Assembly: GCA_955652585.1 (NCBI GenBank)
Contig: CATPBF010000113.1
Coordinates: 1-7,633, forward strand
Direction of reading: 5' to 3'
Length of the DNA: 7,633 bases
DNA from: Candidatus Dormiibacterota bacterium
GTDB lineage: Bacteria; Chloroflexota; Dormibacteria; Dormibacterales; Dormibacteraceae
In this document: piece after piece, positions 1 to 4,477 of the stretch
Layout: the number at the start of each line of letters is the position of its first letter
How positions within the stretch are numbered: position 1 is the first letter of the stretch
Program-made: the position numbers and the translations under genes
Notes under the pieces: generated by a model
The model's input: the letters and a program-made list of their open reading frames with translations, nothing else
Databases searched by the model: none
Told to the model about the DNA's origin: nothing

Positions 1-141
1 CAGGACGATCGCTCCCGCGATGGCGTACCCGGTTCCCCCGGACAACTCGCCGATGACGAATCCGGCGGCCAACCAGACCAGTAGAAACAGCGCCACGACG
101 ACGATGCTGTTGCGCTTGTTGCGGGTGATCTGGTGGTACAT
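1..141 (-). CDS. HtpX-like M48 family zinc metalloprotease, N-terminal fragment
   Basis: Partial gene that runs off the left edge; 47 codons are visible from the ATG at 141. The product starts MYHQITRNKRNS, followed by a hydrophobic segment (residues about 13-31) and a GELSGGTGYAIAGAIV stretch that begins a second one. A short Asn-Lys-Arg basic patch followed at once by a membrane helix is the typical start of HtpX-type M48 proteases, membrane-bound zinc endopeptidases of protein quality control. The catalytic HExxH lies outside the window, so the family call rests on the N-terminus alone. An in-frame TAA lies 15 nt upstream, which makes ATG 141 the only reasonable start. The gene begins 12 nt after the glycosyltransferase stop on the same strand. 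No Shine-Dalgarno is seen; a TAATAT hexamer overlapping the upstream stop codon may serve as a promoter. Confidence 0.75.
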   Translation of the reverse strand, partial: MYHQITRNKRNSIVVVALFLLVWLAAGFVIGELSGGTGYAIAGAIVL

Positions 142-150
142 CCGGGTCAG

Positions 151-156
151 ATATTA
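151..156 (-). promoter_or_regulatory. candidate -10 box (TAATAT) for the M48 protease gene
   Basis: TAATAT on the minus strand shares its first three bases with the TAA stop of the glycosyltransferase gene and ends 9 nt before the protease ATG at 141. A transcript from it would be leaderless or nearly so. No recognisable -35 box lies upstream. The call rests on the same spacing recurring at other starts in the window. Confidence 0.35.
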
Positions 157-1050
157 CGAGGACGTGCGGCGCTCCCTGCCCAGGGATCGGCCCACCGACC
201 TCGCCAGCCACCGGCCCCAGATCTGGGCCCAGACCAGCCCGTTCCCGAACGCCGACTGGTCCTCGGCGTGATGCTTGAAGTGGTAAGTCCACATCGCTCG
301 ATACTCCTCGTAGAGCATCTGGCGCCGATCCGAGCCCTCAGGAGCCTCCCGTTCGTGGTGGCTGGCGACCGCCGTCGGTAGGTAAAACACCTTCCACCCG
401 CCTAGCTTCAGCCGGTAGCAGAGGTCGATGTCCTCCCCATACATGAAGTAGCGCGGGTCGAAAAAGCCGACGCGATCCAGCGCGGCCCGGCGGATCATCA
501 GGCAGTCGCCGGTGCCGGCGTCGATCTCGTGGGCGTCCGAGTCGTCCATGAAGCCCATGTTGTGGCGTCCGAAACGAGGGCTCTTCGGAAAGAGCCGGCT
601 CAGGCCGATCGTGCGGTAGAACAGGGTGCTCGGCACTGGGAAGGCGCGACGGGAGTTCGGGTCGATCTTGCCGTCCGGCATCTGGAGGCGAGGACCGACT
701 GCGCCCGCGTCAGGTCGCGTGAGCAGGAAGTCGGCCAGGCGGCCGACGCACTGCTGGTCGACCATGACGTCGGGGTTGAGCAGCAACACGAACCGGCCGG
801 TGCAGCGCTCGAGCCCGACGTTGGCCGCGCGGCTGTAGCCGATGCTCTTCTCCTGGATGAGAACGGTCGCCTTCGGGAACTCAGCTGTGACGGCAGCGGC
901 CGAACCGTCGCTGGAGTCGTTGTCGACGACCACCACCTCGATCGGCACTTCCGCGCTCGCGAGCAGCGCCTGCATGCACTGGAGGAGAAGGTCCTTGACG
1001 TTTTGGCTGACGATCAGCGCGGAAACAATTGGCTTGGGCGCTTCGGGCAT
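154..1050 (-). CDS. Family 2 glycosyltransferase (rhamnosyltransferase-like)
   Basis: A 298-aa GT-A fold glycosyltransferase of the GT2/WbbL-like group. These enzymes transfer a sugar from a nucleotide-activated donor onto a growing surface glycan on the cytoplasmic face of the membrane. Visible motifs: the N-terminal beta strand with VSALIVSQN (9-17), nucleotide-binding VDNDSSDGS (42-50), GYSRAANVG (71-79), the metal-binding LNPDV (91-95, the DxD equivalent), and YGEDIDLCYR (204-213) with the ED catalytic-base motif. There is no convincing transmembrane segment. An open frame extends upstream to 1254 but would overlap the divergent flippase gene, and conservation starts only after residue 5, so ATG 1050 is preferred. 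A CTGGAG lies 17 nt upstream, too far for a good ribosome site. A GATAAT -10-like box ends 9 nt upstream of the ATG. The divergent flippase supports a glycan assembly role. The donor and acceptor sugars cannot be told. Confidence 0.93.
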   Translation of the reverse strand: MPEAPKPIVSALIVSQNVKDLLLQCMQALLASAEVPIEVVVVDNDSSDGSAAAVTAEFPKATVLIQEKSIGYSRAANVGLERCTGRFVLLLNPDVMVDQQCVGRLADFLLTRPDAGAVGPRLQMPDGKIDPNSRRAFPVPSTLFYRTIGLSRLFPKSPRFGRHNMGFMDDSDAHEIDAGTGDCLMIRRAALDRVGFFDPRYFMYGEDIDLCYRLKLGGWKVFYLPTAVASHHEREAPEGSDRRQMLYEEYRAMWTYHFKHHAEDQSAFGNGLVWAQIWGRWLARSVGRSLGRERRTSS

Positions 1051-1059
1051 CGCTGGTGA

Positions 1060-1065
1060 ATTATC
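1060..1065 (-). promoter_or_regulatory. candidate -10 box (GATAAT) for the glycosyltransferase gene
   Basis: GATAAT matches the TATAAT consensus at five of six positions and ends 9 nt before the glycosyltransferase ATG at 1050. Transcription would begin about 3 nt before the start codon, so the mRNA would be effectively leaderless. No -35 consensus is seen at the expected distance. Its -35 zone overlaps that of the divergent flippase promoter. Confidence 0.45.
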
Positions 1066-1093
1066 AACTCCAGGGGCTTCGCGACGCCTCAAG

Positions 1094-1099
1094 TAGAAT
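1094..1099 (+). promoter_or_regulatory. candidate -10 box (TAGAAT) for the flippase gene
   Basis: TAGAAT matches TATAAT at five of six positions and lies 9 nt before the GTG start at 1109. The predicted start point is about 1106, only 3 nt before the codon. It is back to back with the GATAAT box of the divergent glycosyltransferase inside a 58-bp gap. No -35 consensus is seen. Confidence 0.45.
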
Positions 1100-1108
1100 T
1101 CCGGGGAC

Positions 1109-2428
1109 GTGCTGACCGGCGCTAGATCGGACCTCCAGGAGCGCCTGGTCCAACTCAGCAAGAACCGGCTGATCCGGCAGAACGCGATCCTCTTCACCGG
1201 CGGCCTGGTCGCGGGCATCGGCGGTTTCGTGTTCCACGCCATCGCCGGCCGCATCCTTGGCCCGGCGATTTACGGCCAGGTGGCCTTCCTCATCGCGCTC
1301 TATGCAGTCGGCACGGCTCCGGCGCTCATTCTCATCGTCGTCCTCGCCCGCTACACGGCGACCCTGACCGCCCGCGGCGACGCCGGCGTGCGCTCACTGC
1401 TCGCGCGAACCAGTCGCCTGATCGCGATTCCTTGCCTGCTGGCGGTCCTGGTCACCACTCTGATGGCGCGCCCCGTCGCCGTCTTCGAGCACCTCGGCTC
1501 GCCGATCCCGGTGCTCATCCTCGGCTTCTCGATCGCCCTGATCTGGCAGGTGGCGATCCCCCGCGGGATCCTGCAAGGACTGCAGAGGTTCACATCGCTT
1601 TCGCTGAACCTTGCGCTCGAGCTGATCGTGCGGACCGTGATGGTGTTCATCCTCCTCAAGGCCGGCTACGCGGTGTCGGGCGCGATGGCGGCCGTGTTCA
1701 TAGGTCTCGCCTTCGCGTTCGTGCTCGGCCTCGTGACGCTCCGCGACCATTTCCGGCGCACGGCATCACGCGTGCGCCTGCGCGTCATGGCAGGCTTCTC
1801 GCTGACGGCCGCCGCCGGGATCATCGGAATCCAGGTCCTCTACAACCAAGACGTCATCCTTGCCGAGCACTACCTCCCCAGCCACGACGGCGGCATCTAC
1901 GGGGGCCTGAACAAGATCGGCACGATCCTGTTTTTCCTGACCTTGAGCGTGAGCCAGGTGCTCTTTCCGAGGGTGGTGGAGGCCGTGGCCAAGGAGCAGC
2001 ACCCTGGCCGCATCCTGCTTTCTTCGGCCGGCATCCTGGCCGCGCTGGGGGCGGGCGCACTGCTCGTGTTCGCGGTCGCGCCCGGGCTGGTGGTGGGCGT
2101 GCTTTTCGGGCCGACCTTTCAGGACGCCCAGCCATACGTGTTCGCGGTCGGCGTGATCGGGCTCGCGCTCTCGCTCGACAACCTGCTCGTGCAGTTCTTC
2201 ATGGCCGTGCACGACCGGGTCTTCGTGCCCATCCTCTTCGCCGCCTGCATCGCCGAAGCGCTTCTCATCTACCTGTTCCATGCGCGGGTGGGCCAGGTCG
2301 TCCTGGACGTGCTGGCCGTCCTGCTGGGCCTGCTGGTGCTCCTCACCCTGCGCTGCTACCTGCTCCTCCCCACCCTTCGCGCGGACAGCGTCGCGGAGCC
2401 TGAGATCCCTCTGCCGCCTTCCGGCTGA
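1109..2428 (+). CDS. MOP-superfamily polysaccharide/oligosaccharide flippase (Wzx-like)
   Basis: A 439-aa very hydrophobic polytopic membrane protein with roughly a dozen membrane-spanning segments. The N-terminal pattern fits Wzx/RfbX-type flippases: NAILFTGGLVAGIGGFVFHA (28-47), then AGRILGPAIYGQVAFL (48-63). These proteins move lipid-linked glycan units across the cytoplasmic membrane. A central amphipathic stretch, NQDVILAEHYLPSHDGGIYG, is typical of the second half of the MOP fold, where the first helix after the midpoint begins. The length is normal for the family. The start is GTG 1109: no Met codon follows soon, and the conserved N-terminus begins about 20 residues in. A GGGG sits just before the start, and TAGAAT lies 9 nt upstream. 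It is divergent from the GT2 gene, which supports a shared surface-glycan role. The C-terminal tail (about 425-439) is Pro/Glu-rich and probably cytoplasmic. Substrate unknown; no polymerase or priming transferase gene is in view. Confidence 0.88.
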   Translation: MLTGARSDLQERLVQLSKNRLIRQNAILFTGGLVAGIGGFVFHAIAGRILGPAIYGQVAFLIALYAVGTAPALILIVVLARYTATLTARGDAGVRSLLARTSRLIAIPCLLAVLVTTLMARPVAVFEHLGSPIPVLILGFSIALIWQVAIPRGILQGLQRFTSLSLNLALELIVRTVMVFILLKAGYAVSGAMAAVFIGLAFAFVLGLVTLRDHFRRTASRVRLRVMAGFSLTAAAGIIGIQVLYNQDVILAEHYLPSHDGGIYGGLNKIGTILFFLTLSVSQVLFPRVVEAVAKEQHPGRILLSSAGILAALGAGALLVFAVAPGLVVGVLFGPTFQDAQPYVFAVGVIGLALSLDNLLVQFFMAVHDRVFVPILFAACIAEALLIYLFHARVGQVVLDVLAVLLGLLVLLTLRCYLLLPTLRADSVAEPEIPLPPSG

Positions 2429-2449
2429 AGGGCTTGGCCGGGCATCAGG

Positions 2450-2455
2450 TATCCT
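2450..2455 (+). promoter_or_regulatory. candidate -10 box (TATCCT) for rpsU
   Basis: TATCCT shares TAT..T with TATAAT and ends 8 nt before the rpsU GTG at 2464. The geometry matches the other leaderless-type starts here. No Shine-Dalgarno lies before that GTG. No -35 consensus is present. Readthrough from the flippase gene, whose stop is 35 nt before the GTG, is the alternative. Confidence 0.4.
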
Positions 2456-2463
2456 TTGCGGTT

Positions 2464-2637
2464 GTGCGAATCGTCGTCAAGGATCCCGAAGAGTTCGAGC
2501 AGGCGCTTCGGGAGTTCCGCCGCAAGGTCCAGGAGCAGGGGCTCGTGCGCGAGATGCGCCGGCGAGCCCACTACGTACCGCCAGCGGAAGCTCGCAAGAT
2601 CAAGAGCCTCCGCGCCCGGCGGCGCCGAACCCGCTAG
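2464..2637 (+). CDS. rpsU: Small ribosomal subunit protein bS21
   Basis: A 57-aa, strongly basic protein starting (V/M)RIVVKDPEEFEQALREF, then RRKVQEQGLVREMRRR, AHYVPPAEARK and an Arg-rich tail ending RARRRRTR. This is the bS21 layout: a short beta start, a helix with FRRKVQ, a LVREMRRR turn, a Y.PP.EAR segment and a basic C-terminal helix. bS21 binds the 30S platform near the anti-Shine-Dalgarno end of 16S rRNA and helps initiation on structured leaders. An in-frame ATG at 2434 would add ten residues (MAGHQVSFAV) not expected in the family, so GTG 2464 is chosen. It lies between the flippase gene and the 5S gene, all on the same strand. bS21 in an apparently leaderless-rich genome is notable, because bS21 is linked to leadered initiation. 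Confidence 0.85.
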   Translation: MRIVVKDPEEFEQALREFRRKVQEQGLVREMRRRAHYVPPAEARKIKSLRARRRRTR

Positions 2638-2644
2638 ACGGCGC

Positions 2645-2689
2645 ATCCCCTCTCCTCGAAGGGGAGAGGGTTAGGGAGAGGGGCGTGAA
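2645..2689 (+). repeat. 45-bp REP-like G-rich repeat, copy 1 (upstream of 5S)
   Basis: This matches 2874-2918 at 43 of 45 positions in the same orientation. It has a C-rich arm (CCCCTCTCC, 2647-2655), a short loop, and two G-rich arms separated by TTA (2661-2683). Either G arm can pair with the C arm. The G arms together follow the pattern G4-AGA-G3-TTA-G3-AGA-G4, an ideal G-quadruplex motif on the plus strand. C-arm/G-arm repeats of this kind, scattered in intergenic regions, are known as REP-like elements in many bacteria. It lies 7 nt after the rpsU stop, where its hairpin could end rpsU transcription or protect the 3' end. It also covers the position expected for a 5S -35 box. Confidence 0.85.
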
Positions 2690-2697
2690 GCACAAGG

Positions 2698-2703
2698 TAT
2701 AAT
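2698..2703 (+). promoter_or_regulatory. consensus -10 box (TATAAT) of the 5S rRNA gene
   Basis: A perfect TATAAT ends 6 nt before base 2710, which is the first base of the predicted 5S terminal helix. Transcription would therefore start at or next to the mature 5' end. The position 17 nt upstream (2675-2680, GGAGAG) lies inside the G-rich repeat and does not resemble TTGACA. Confidence 0.65.
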
Positions 2704-2709
2704 CGACGT

Positions 2710-2828
2710 GTTCGGTGACTATGGCGGAGGGGAAACACCCGTTCCCATTCCGAACACGGTAGTTAAGCCCTCCAGCGCCGATGGTACTGTCGGGGTAACC
2801 CGATGGGAGAGTAGGTCGTTGCCGAGCG
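2710..2828 (+). rRNA. rrf: 5S ribosomal RNA
   Basis: A classic bacterial 5S rRNA of about 118 nt. Helix I forms between TCGGTGAC (2712-2719) and GTTGCCGA, with GTTCGG (2710-2715) pairing CCGAGC (2822-2827) at the outer end. The conserved loop B/C core is present: GGGGAAACACCCGTTCCCAT followed by CCGAACACGG. AGTTAAGCCCTCCAGCGCCG, GATGGTACTG and GGGAGAGTAGG supply the usual helix III-V and loop E elements. No 16S, 23S or tRNA gene is adjacent: rpsU lies upstream and a convergent protease gene downstream, so this is an unlinked 5S. It has its own TATAAT box and its own terminator-like hairpin, and seems to be transcribed alone. Exact ends are uncertain by 1-2 nt. Confidence 0.95.
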
Positions 2829-2835
2829 TTCTTAT

Positions 2836-2867
2836 AAGTCCCGCGACCCGCAAGGGTGGCGGGACTT
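2836..2867 (+). terminator. 5S rRNA terminator hairpin
   Basis: AAGTCCCGC (2836-2844) pairs perfectly with GCGGGACTT (2859-2867). After one G.G mismatch the stem continues as ACCC/GGGT closed by a stable GCAA tetraloop. The stem begins 8 nt after the 5S 3' end. Only a weak T tract follows (AGCTTTAT). The position and strength support an intrinsic terminator for the 5S transcript. Confidence 0.75.
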
Positions 2868-2873
2868 AGCTTT

Positions 2874-2918
2874 ATCCCCTCTCCCCGCAGGGGAGAGGGT
2901 TAGGGAGAGGGGCGTGAA
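2874..2918 (+). repeat. 45-bp REP-like G-rich repeat, copy 2 (downstream of 5S)
   Basis: Direct copy of 2645-2689 with two mismatches, both in the loop between the C arm and the G arms. The G-quadruplex pattern (2890-2912) is fully conserved, as is the GCGTGAA that ends the repeat. It follows directly after the 5S terminator. Together the copies bracket the 5S cassette with the same orientation on each side. Confidence 0.85.
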
Positions 2919-2945
2919 CAGTTCTCGCCAATCGGGAGGAGGCCA

Positions 2946-2964
2946 CGCCCGAGGGGGTCGGGCG
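2946..2964 (-). terminator. GC hairpin downstream of the HtrA-like gene, possible terminator
   Basis: CGCCCGA (2946-2952) and TCGGGCG (2958-2964) form a perfect 7-bp stem around a GGGGG loop (CCCCC on the minus strand). It lies 24 nt beyond the stop of the minus-strand protease gene. No T tract follows on that strand, so it may only stabilise the mRNA end or act with Rho. Confidence 0.4.
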
Positions 2965-2987
2965 CAGCCTTGGAGTAGGGGAAGCGT

Positions 2988-4289
2988 CTAGATGTTCGGG
3001 CCGGAGATCAGGGTCACGTTCTTGGTGTGCGACGCGCCGTTCTGATCGATCCACGTGATGGCCACGCTCGCACCGGGCTTGTAGGCGTGGAGCGCGTCGC
3101 CCAGGGTCGCGGACGAGTCGACCTGTGTGCCACCCACCGCGGTGATCACTGACAGCCGGGTGATGCCCGCCTGCTCGGCCGGCGAGCCCGCCTGCACCGC
3201 CCAAACCAGCGGGCCGGCGGTGGTGCTGATGCCGACCTGGGCGGCAATCGCGGGGGTGAGCTCGCGAATCGAAACTCCCAGGTAGCCGACCGGGCCGATG
3301 AAGACGCCGGCGGTCGCCTGGCCGGAGCGGATCTGGTTGACGACCGCGAGCGCGCTGTTGGTGCTGATCGCGTAACCGACGGTAGAGGAGCTCGAGCGAA
3401 AGCCTTGCGCTTCGCCGGCGGTGATCATTCCGATGACCTGGCCGGACGAGTTCACGAGCGCACCGCCCGAGTCGCCTGGGCTGATGACGGCGTCTTCCTG
3501 GATCATGCCGCTCAAGGTCTCGGATTTGCCGCCGCCCTCGCTGGCGGTGATCGTCTGGTCGATGGCGTTGACCTGGCCCTGCGTGACCGATGGCGTGCCC
3601 CCGGCTCCGAGGGCGTTGCCGATCGCAACTATCGGGTCGCCCGGCTTGACGCTCGACGAGTCGGCGAGGGTAACCGTGGGCAAGCCCGAGACGCCTTCGA
3701 TCTGGATGAGCGCGACGTCAGCCGTCGGCGAGACGCCGATCACGTGCGCCGTGTAGGTGCCGGCGTGGCCGGCGATGGTGACCGAGATGCTGGTCGAACC
3801 GTCGACGACGTGGTTGTTGGTGAGGACCTCACCCGACGAGGTGATGATCATCCCGGTGCCTGCCGCGGCGCCGCCGCCGCTGCTGGTCTGGATGATCGTG
3901 TTGATGTCGACGATCGCAGGATCGACCTTGGCGGCGATCGCCTGCGCGTTGAGCGTCCCGTTCTGGACAGGGGACGGGTTGACGGGCGAGATCGGCGCGG
4001 TGGATGTGGACGGCTCGTTGGTCTTTGGCAAAGCCGCGCTCTGGGTTGCGTGCGACGAGTGAAGGTACTGGGACATCGTGAAGCCGATGCCGATACCTCC
4101 GCCGGCGGCGAGGATGGTCGCCACGATTGTGCCGACGGCAAGCCAGCGTCCCCATGTCGGGCGCGGTGCCGGCGATGGCGGCATGTACGGGGGCGGCGGT
4201 GCCAGCCAGCCTTCGGGCGCGGGCGGCGGCGGCGGCACGTGCTGCTCTTGCGGCACAAGCTCGCTCGACTGCGGATCTATCTCAGACAT
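2988..4289 (-). CDS. Membrane-anchored HtrA/DegP-type serine protease with PDZ domain
   Basis: A 433-aa S1C (trypsin-like) protease. Residues 1-46 form a Pro-rich, probably cytoplasmic tail. A single membrane anchor spans about 48-70, followed by a Ser/Thr/Pro/Asn-rich linker (about 78-112). The protease domain covers about 113-325, with the full catalytic triad: His160 in TNNHVVDG, Asp191 in TADVALI, and Ser274 in PGDSGGAL. A PDZ domain follows (about 335-430), with YLGVS (336-340) as the carboxylate-binding loop. The family degrades or processes misfolded extracytoplasmic proteins. In the PDZ domain the usual Gly-Asp before VITAVGG is replaced by Arg-Leu-Ser (ITRLSVITAVGG), which may alter peptide binding. 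The start is the ATG at 4289, preceded by GGAG with 8-nt spacing, the best Shine-Dalgarno in the window. It appears monocistronic, facing the 5S gene. Confidence 0.95.
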   Translation of the reverse strand: MSEIDPQSSELVPQEQHVPPPPPAPEGWLAPPPPYMPPSPAPRPTWGRWLAVGTIVATILAAGGGIGIGFTMSQYLHSSHATQSAALPKTNEPSTSTAPISPVNPSPVQNGTLNAQAIAAKVDPAIVDINTIIQTSSGGGAAAGTGMIITSSGEVLTNNHVVDGSTSISVTIAGHAGTYTAHVIGVSPTADVALIQIEGVSGLPTVTLADSSSVKPGDPIVAIGNALGAGGTPSVTQGQVNAIDQTITASEGGGKSETLSGMIQEDAVISPGDSGGALVNSSGQVIGMITAGEAQGFRSSSSTVGYAISTNSALAVVNQIRSGQATAGVFIGPVGYLGVSIRELTPAIAAQVGISTTAGPLVWAVQAGSPAEQAGITRLSVITAVGGTQVDSSATLGDALHAYKPGASVAITWIDQNGASHTKNVTLISGPNI

Positions 4290-4297
4290 CGGGTCAA

Positions 4298-4301
4298 CTC
4301 C
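4298..4301 (-). promoter_or_regulatory. Shine-Dalgarno (GGAG) for the HtrA-like protease
   Basis: GGAG lies 8 nt before the ATG at 4289. It fixes the protease start and shows that this organism also uses leadered translation. A CAGAAT hexamer at 4302-4307 (minus) directly abuts it. If that were the -10 box, the ribosome site would not be transcribed, so the promoter is more likely further upstream. Confidence 0.6.
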
Positions 4302-4390
4302 ATTCTGCTCTCGGTAAGTTGCCCATCACGATGCCGGTCGAATGTTCGAGGAGTATCAGAGATTCCTTAGAGTTCCCTGAGAGCGGTCAG

Positions 4391-4438
4391 GTGAGGAGTT
4401 CGCCTCCCCACGCAGTGAGGAGTTCGCCTCCCCACGCA
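4391..4438 (+). repeat. two tandem perfect 24-bp direct repeats
   Basis: The unit beginning GTGAGGAGTTCGCCTCCCCA and ending CGCA occurs twice head to tail without mismatch (4391-4414 and 4415-4438). A partial third start (GTG, then GGGA) follows. The second unit supplies the left arm of the adjoining palindrome. The repeats lie between the starts-side of the protease gene and the 3' end of the CoA-transferase gene. Confidence 0.85.
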
Positions 4439-4470
4439 GTGGGGAGGTCGGCGCGCAGCGCCGGGTGGGG
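4427..4470 (+). repeat. REP-like double palindrome
   Basis: CCTCCCCAC (4427-4435) and GTGGGGAGG (4439-4447) form a perfect 9-bp stem around GCA. Next, CGGCGC (4449-4454) and GCGCCG (4458-4463) form a 6-bp stem, also around GCA. A second GTGGGG (4465-4470) could replace the first as partner of CCCCAC. This C-arm/G-arm/hairpin/G-arm design resembles dispersed intergenic palindromes seen in several GC-rich bacteria. It sits 8 nt beyond the stop of the CoA-transferase gene, where it could act as a 3' stabiliser or terminator. Its sequence is unrelated to the repeats around the 5S gene. Confidence 0.75.
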
Positions 4471-4477
4471 ACGATCA

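Noticed and set aside
529..1059. Plus-strand open frame opposite the glycosyltransferase
   Set aside because: Antisense shadow rich in Arg, Glu, His and Asp; the minus strand carries all GT2 motifs.
1051..1254. N-terminal extension of the glycosyltransferase to ATG 1254
   Set aside because: It would overlap the divergent flippase by about 146 bp and adds Arg/Pro-rich sequence before the conserved first beta strand.
1432..2403. Second plus-strand open frame inside the flippase gene
   Set aside because: Pro/Arg-rich shadow frame; the overlapping frame gives a regular polytopic membrane protein.
2645..2918. 5S cassette as a composite transposon
   Set aside because: No transposase or target-site duplication is visible, and the flanking repeats are REP-like foldbacks in direct orientation, not insertion sequences.
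4302..4307. CAGAAT (minus) as the -10 box of the HtrA-like gene
   Set aside because: Initiation from it would fall downstream of the good GGAG ribosome site, so the two signals exclude each other; the ribosome site is the stronger one.
3405..4370. Long open frame of 321 codons on the plus strand opposite the HtrA-like protease
   Set aside because: Composition is Arg/Asp/Gly-rich and low in hydrophobic order, as expected from the antisense of GC-rich coding DNA; the opposite strand carries an intact catalytic triad.
4391..4438. Possible CRISPR array
   Set aside because: The two 24-mers are contiguous with no spacers, and no cas gene is nearby.
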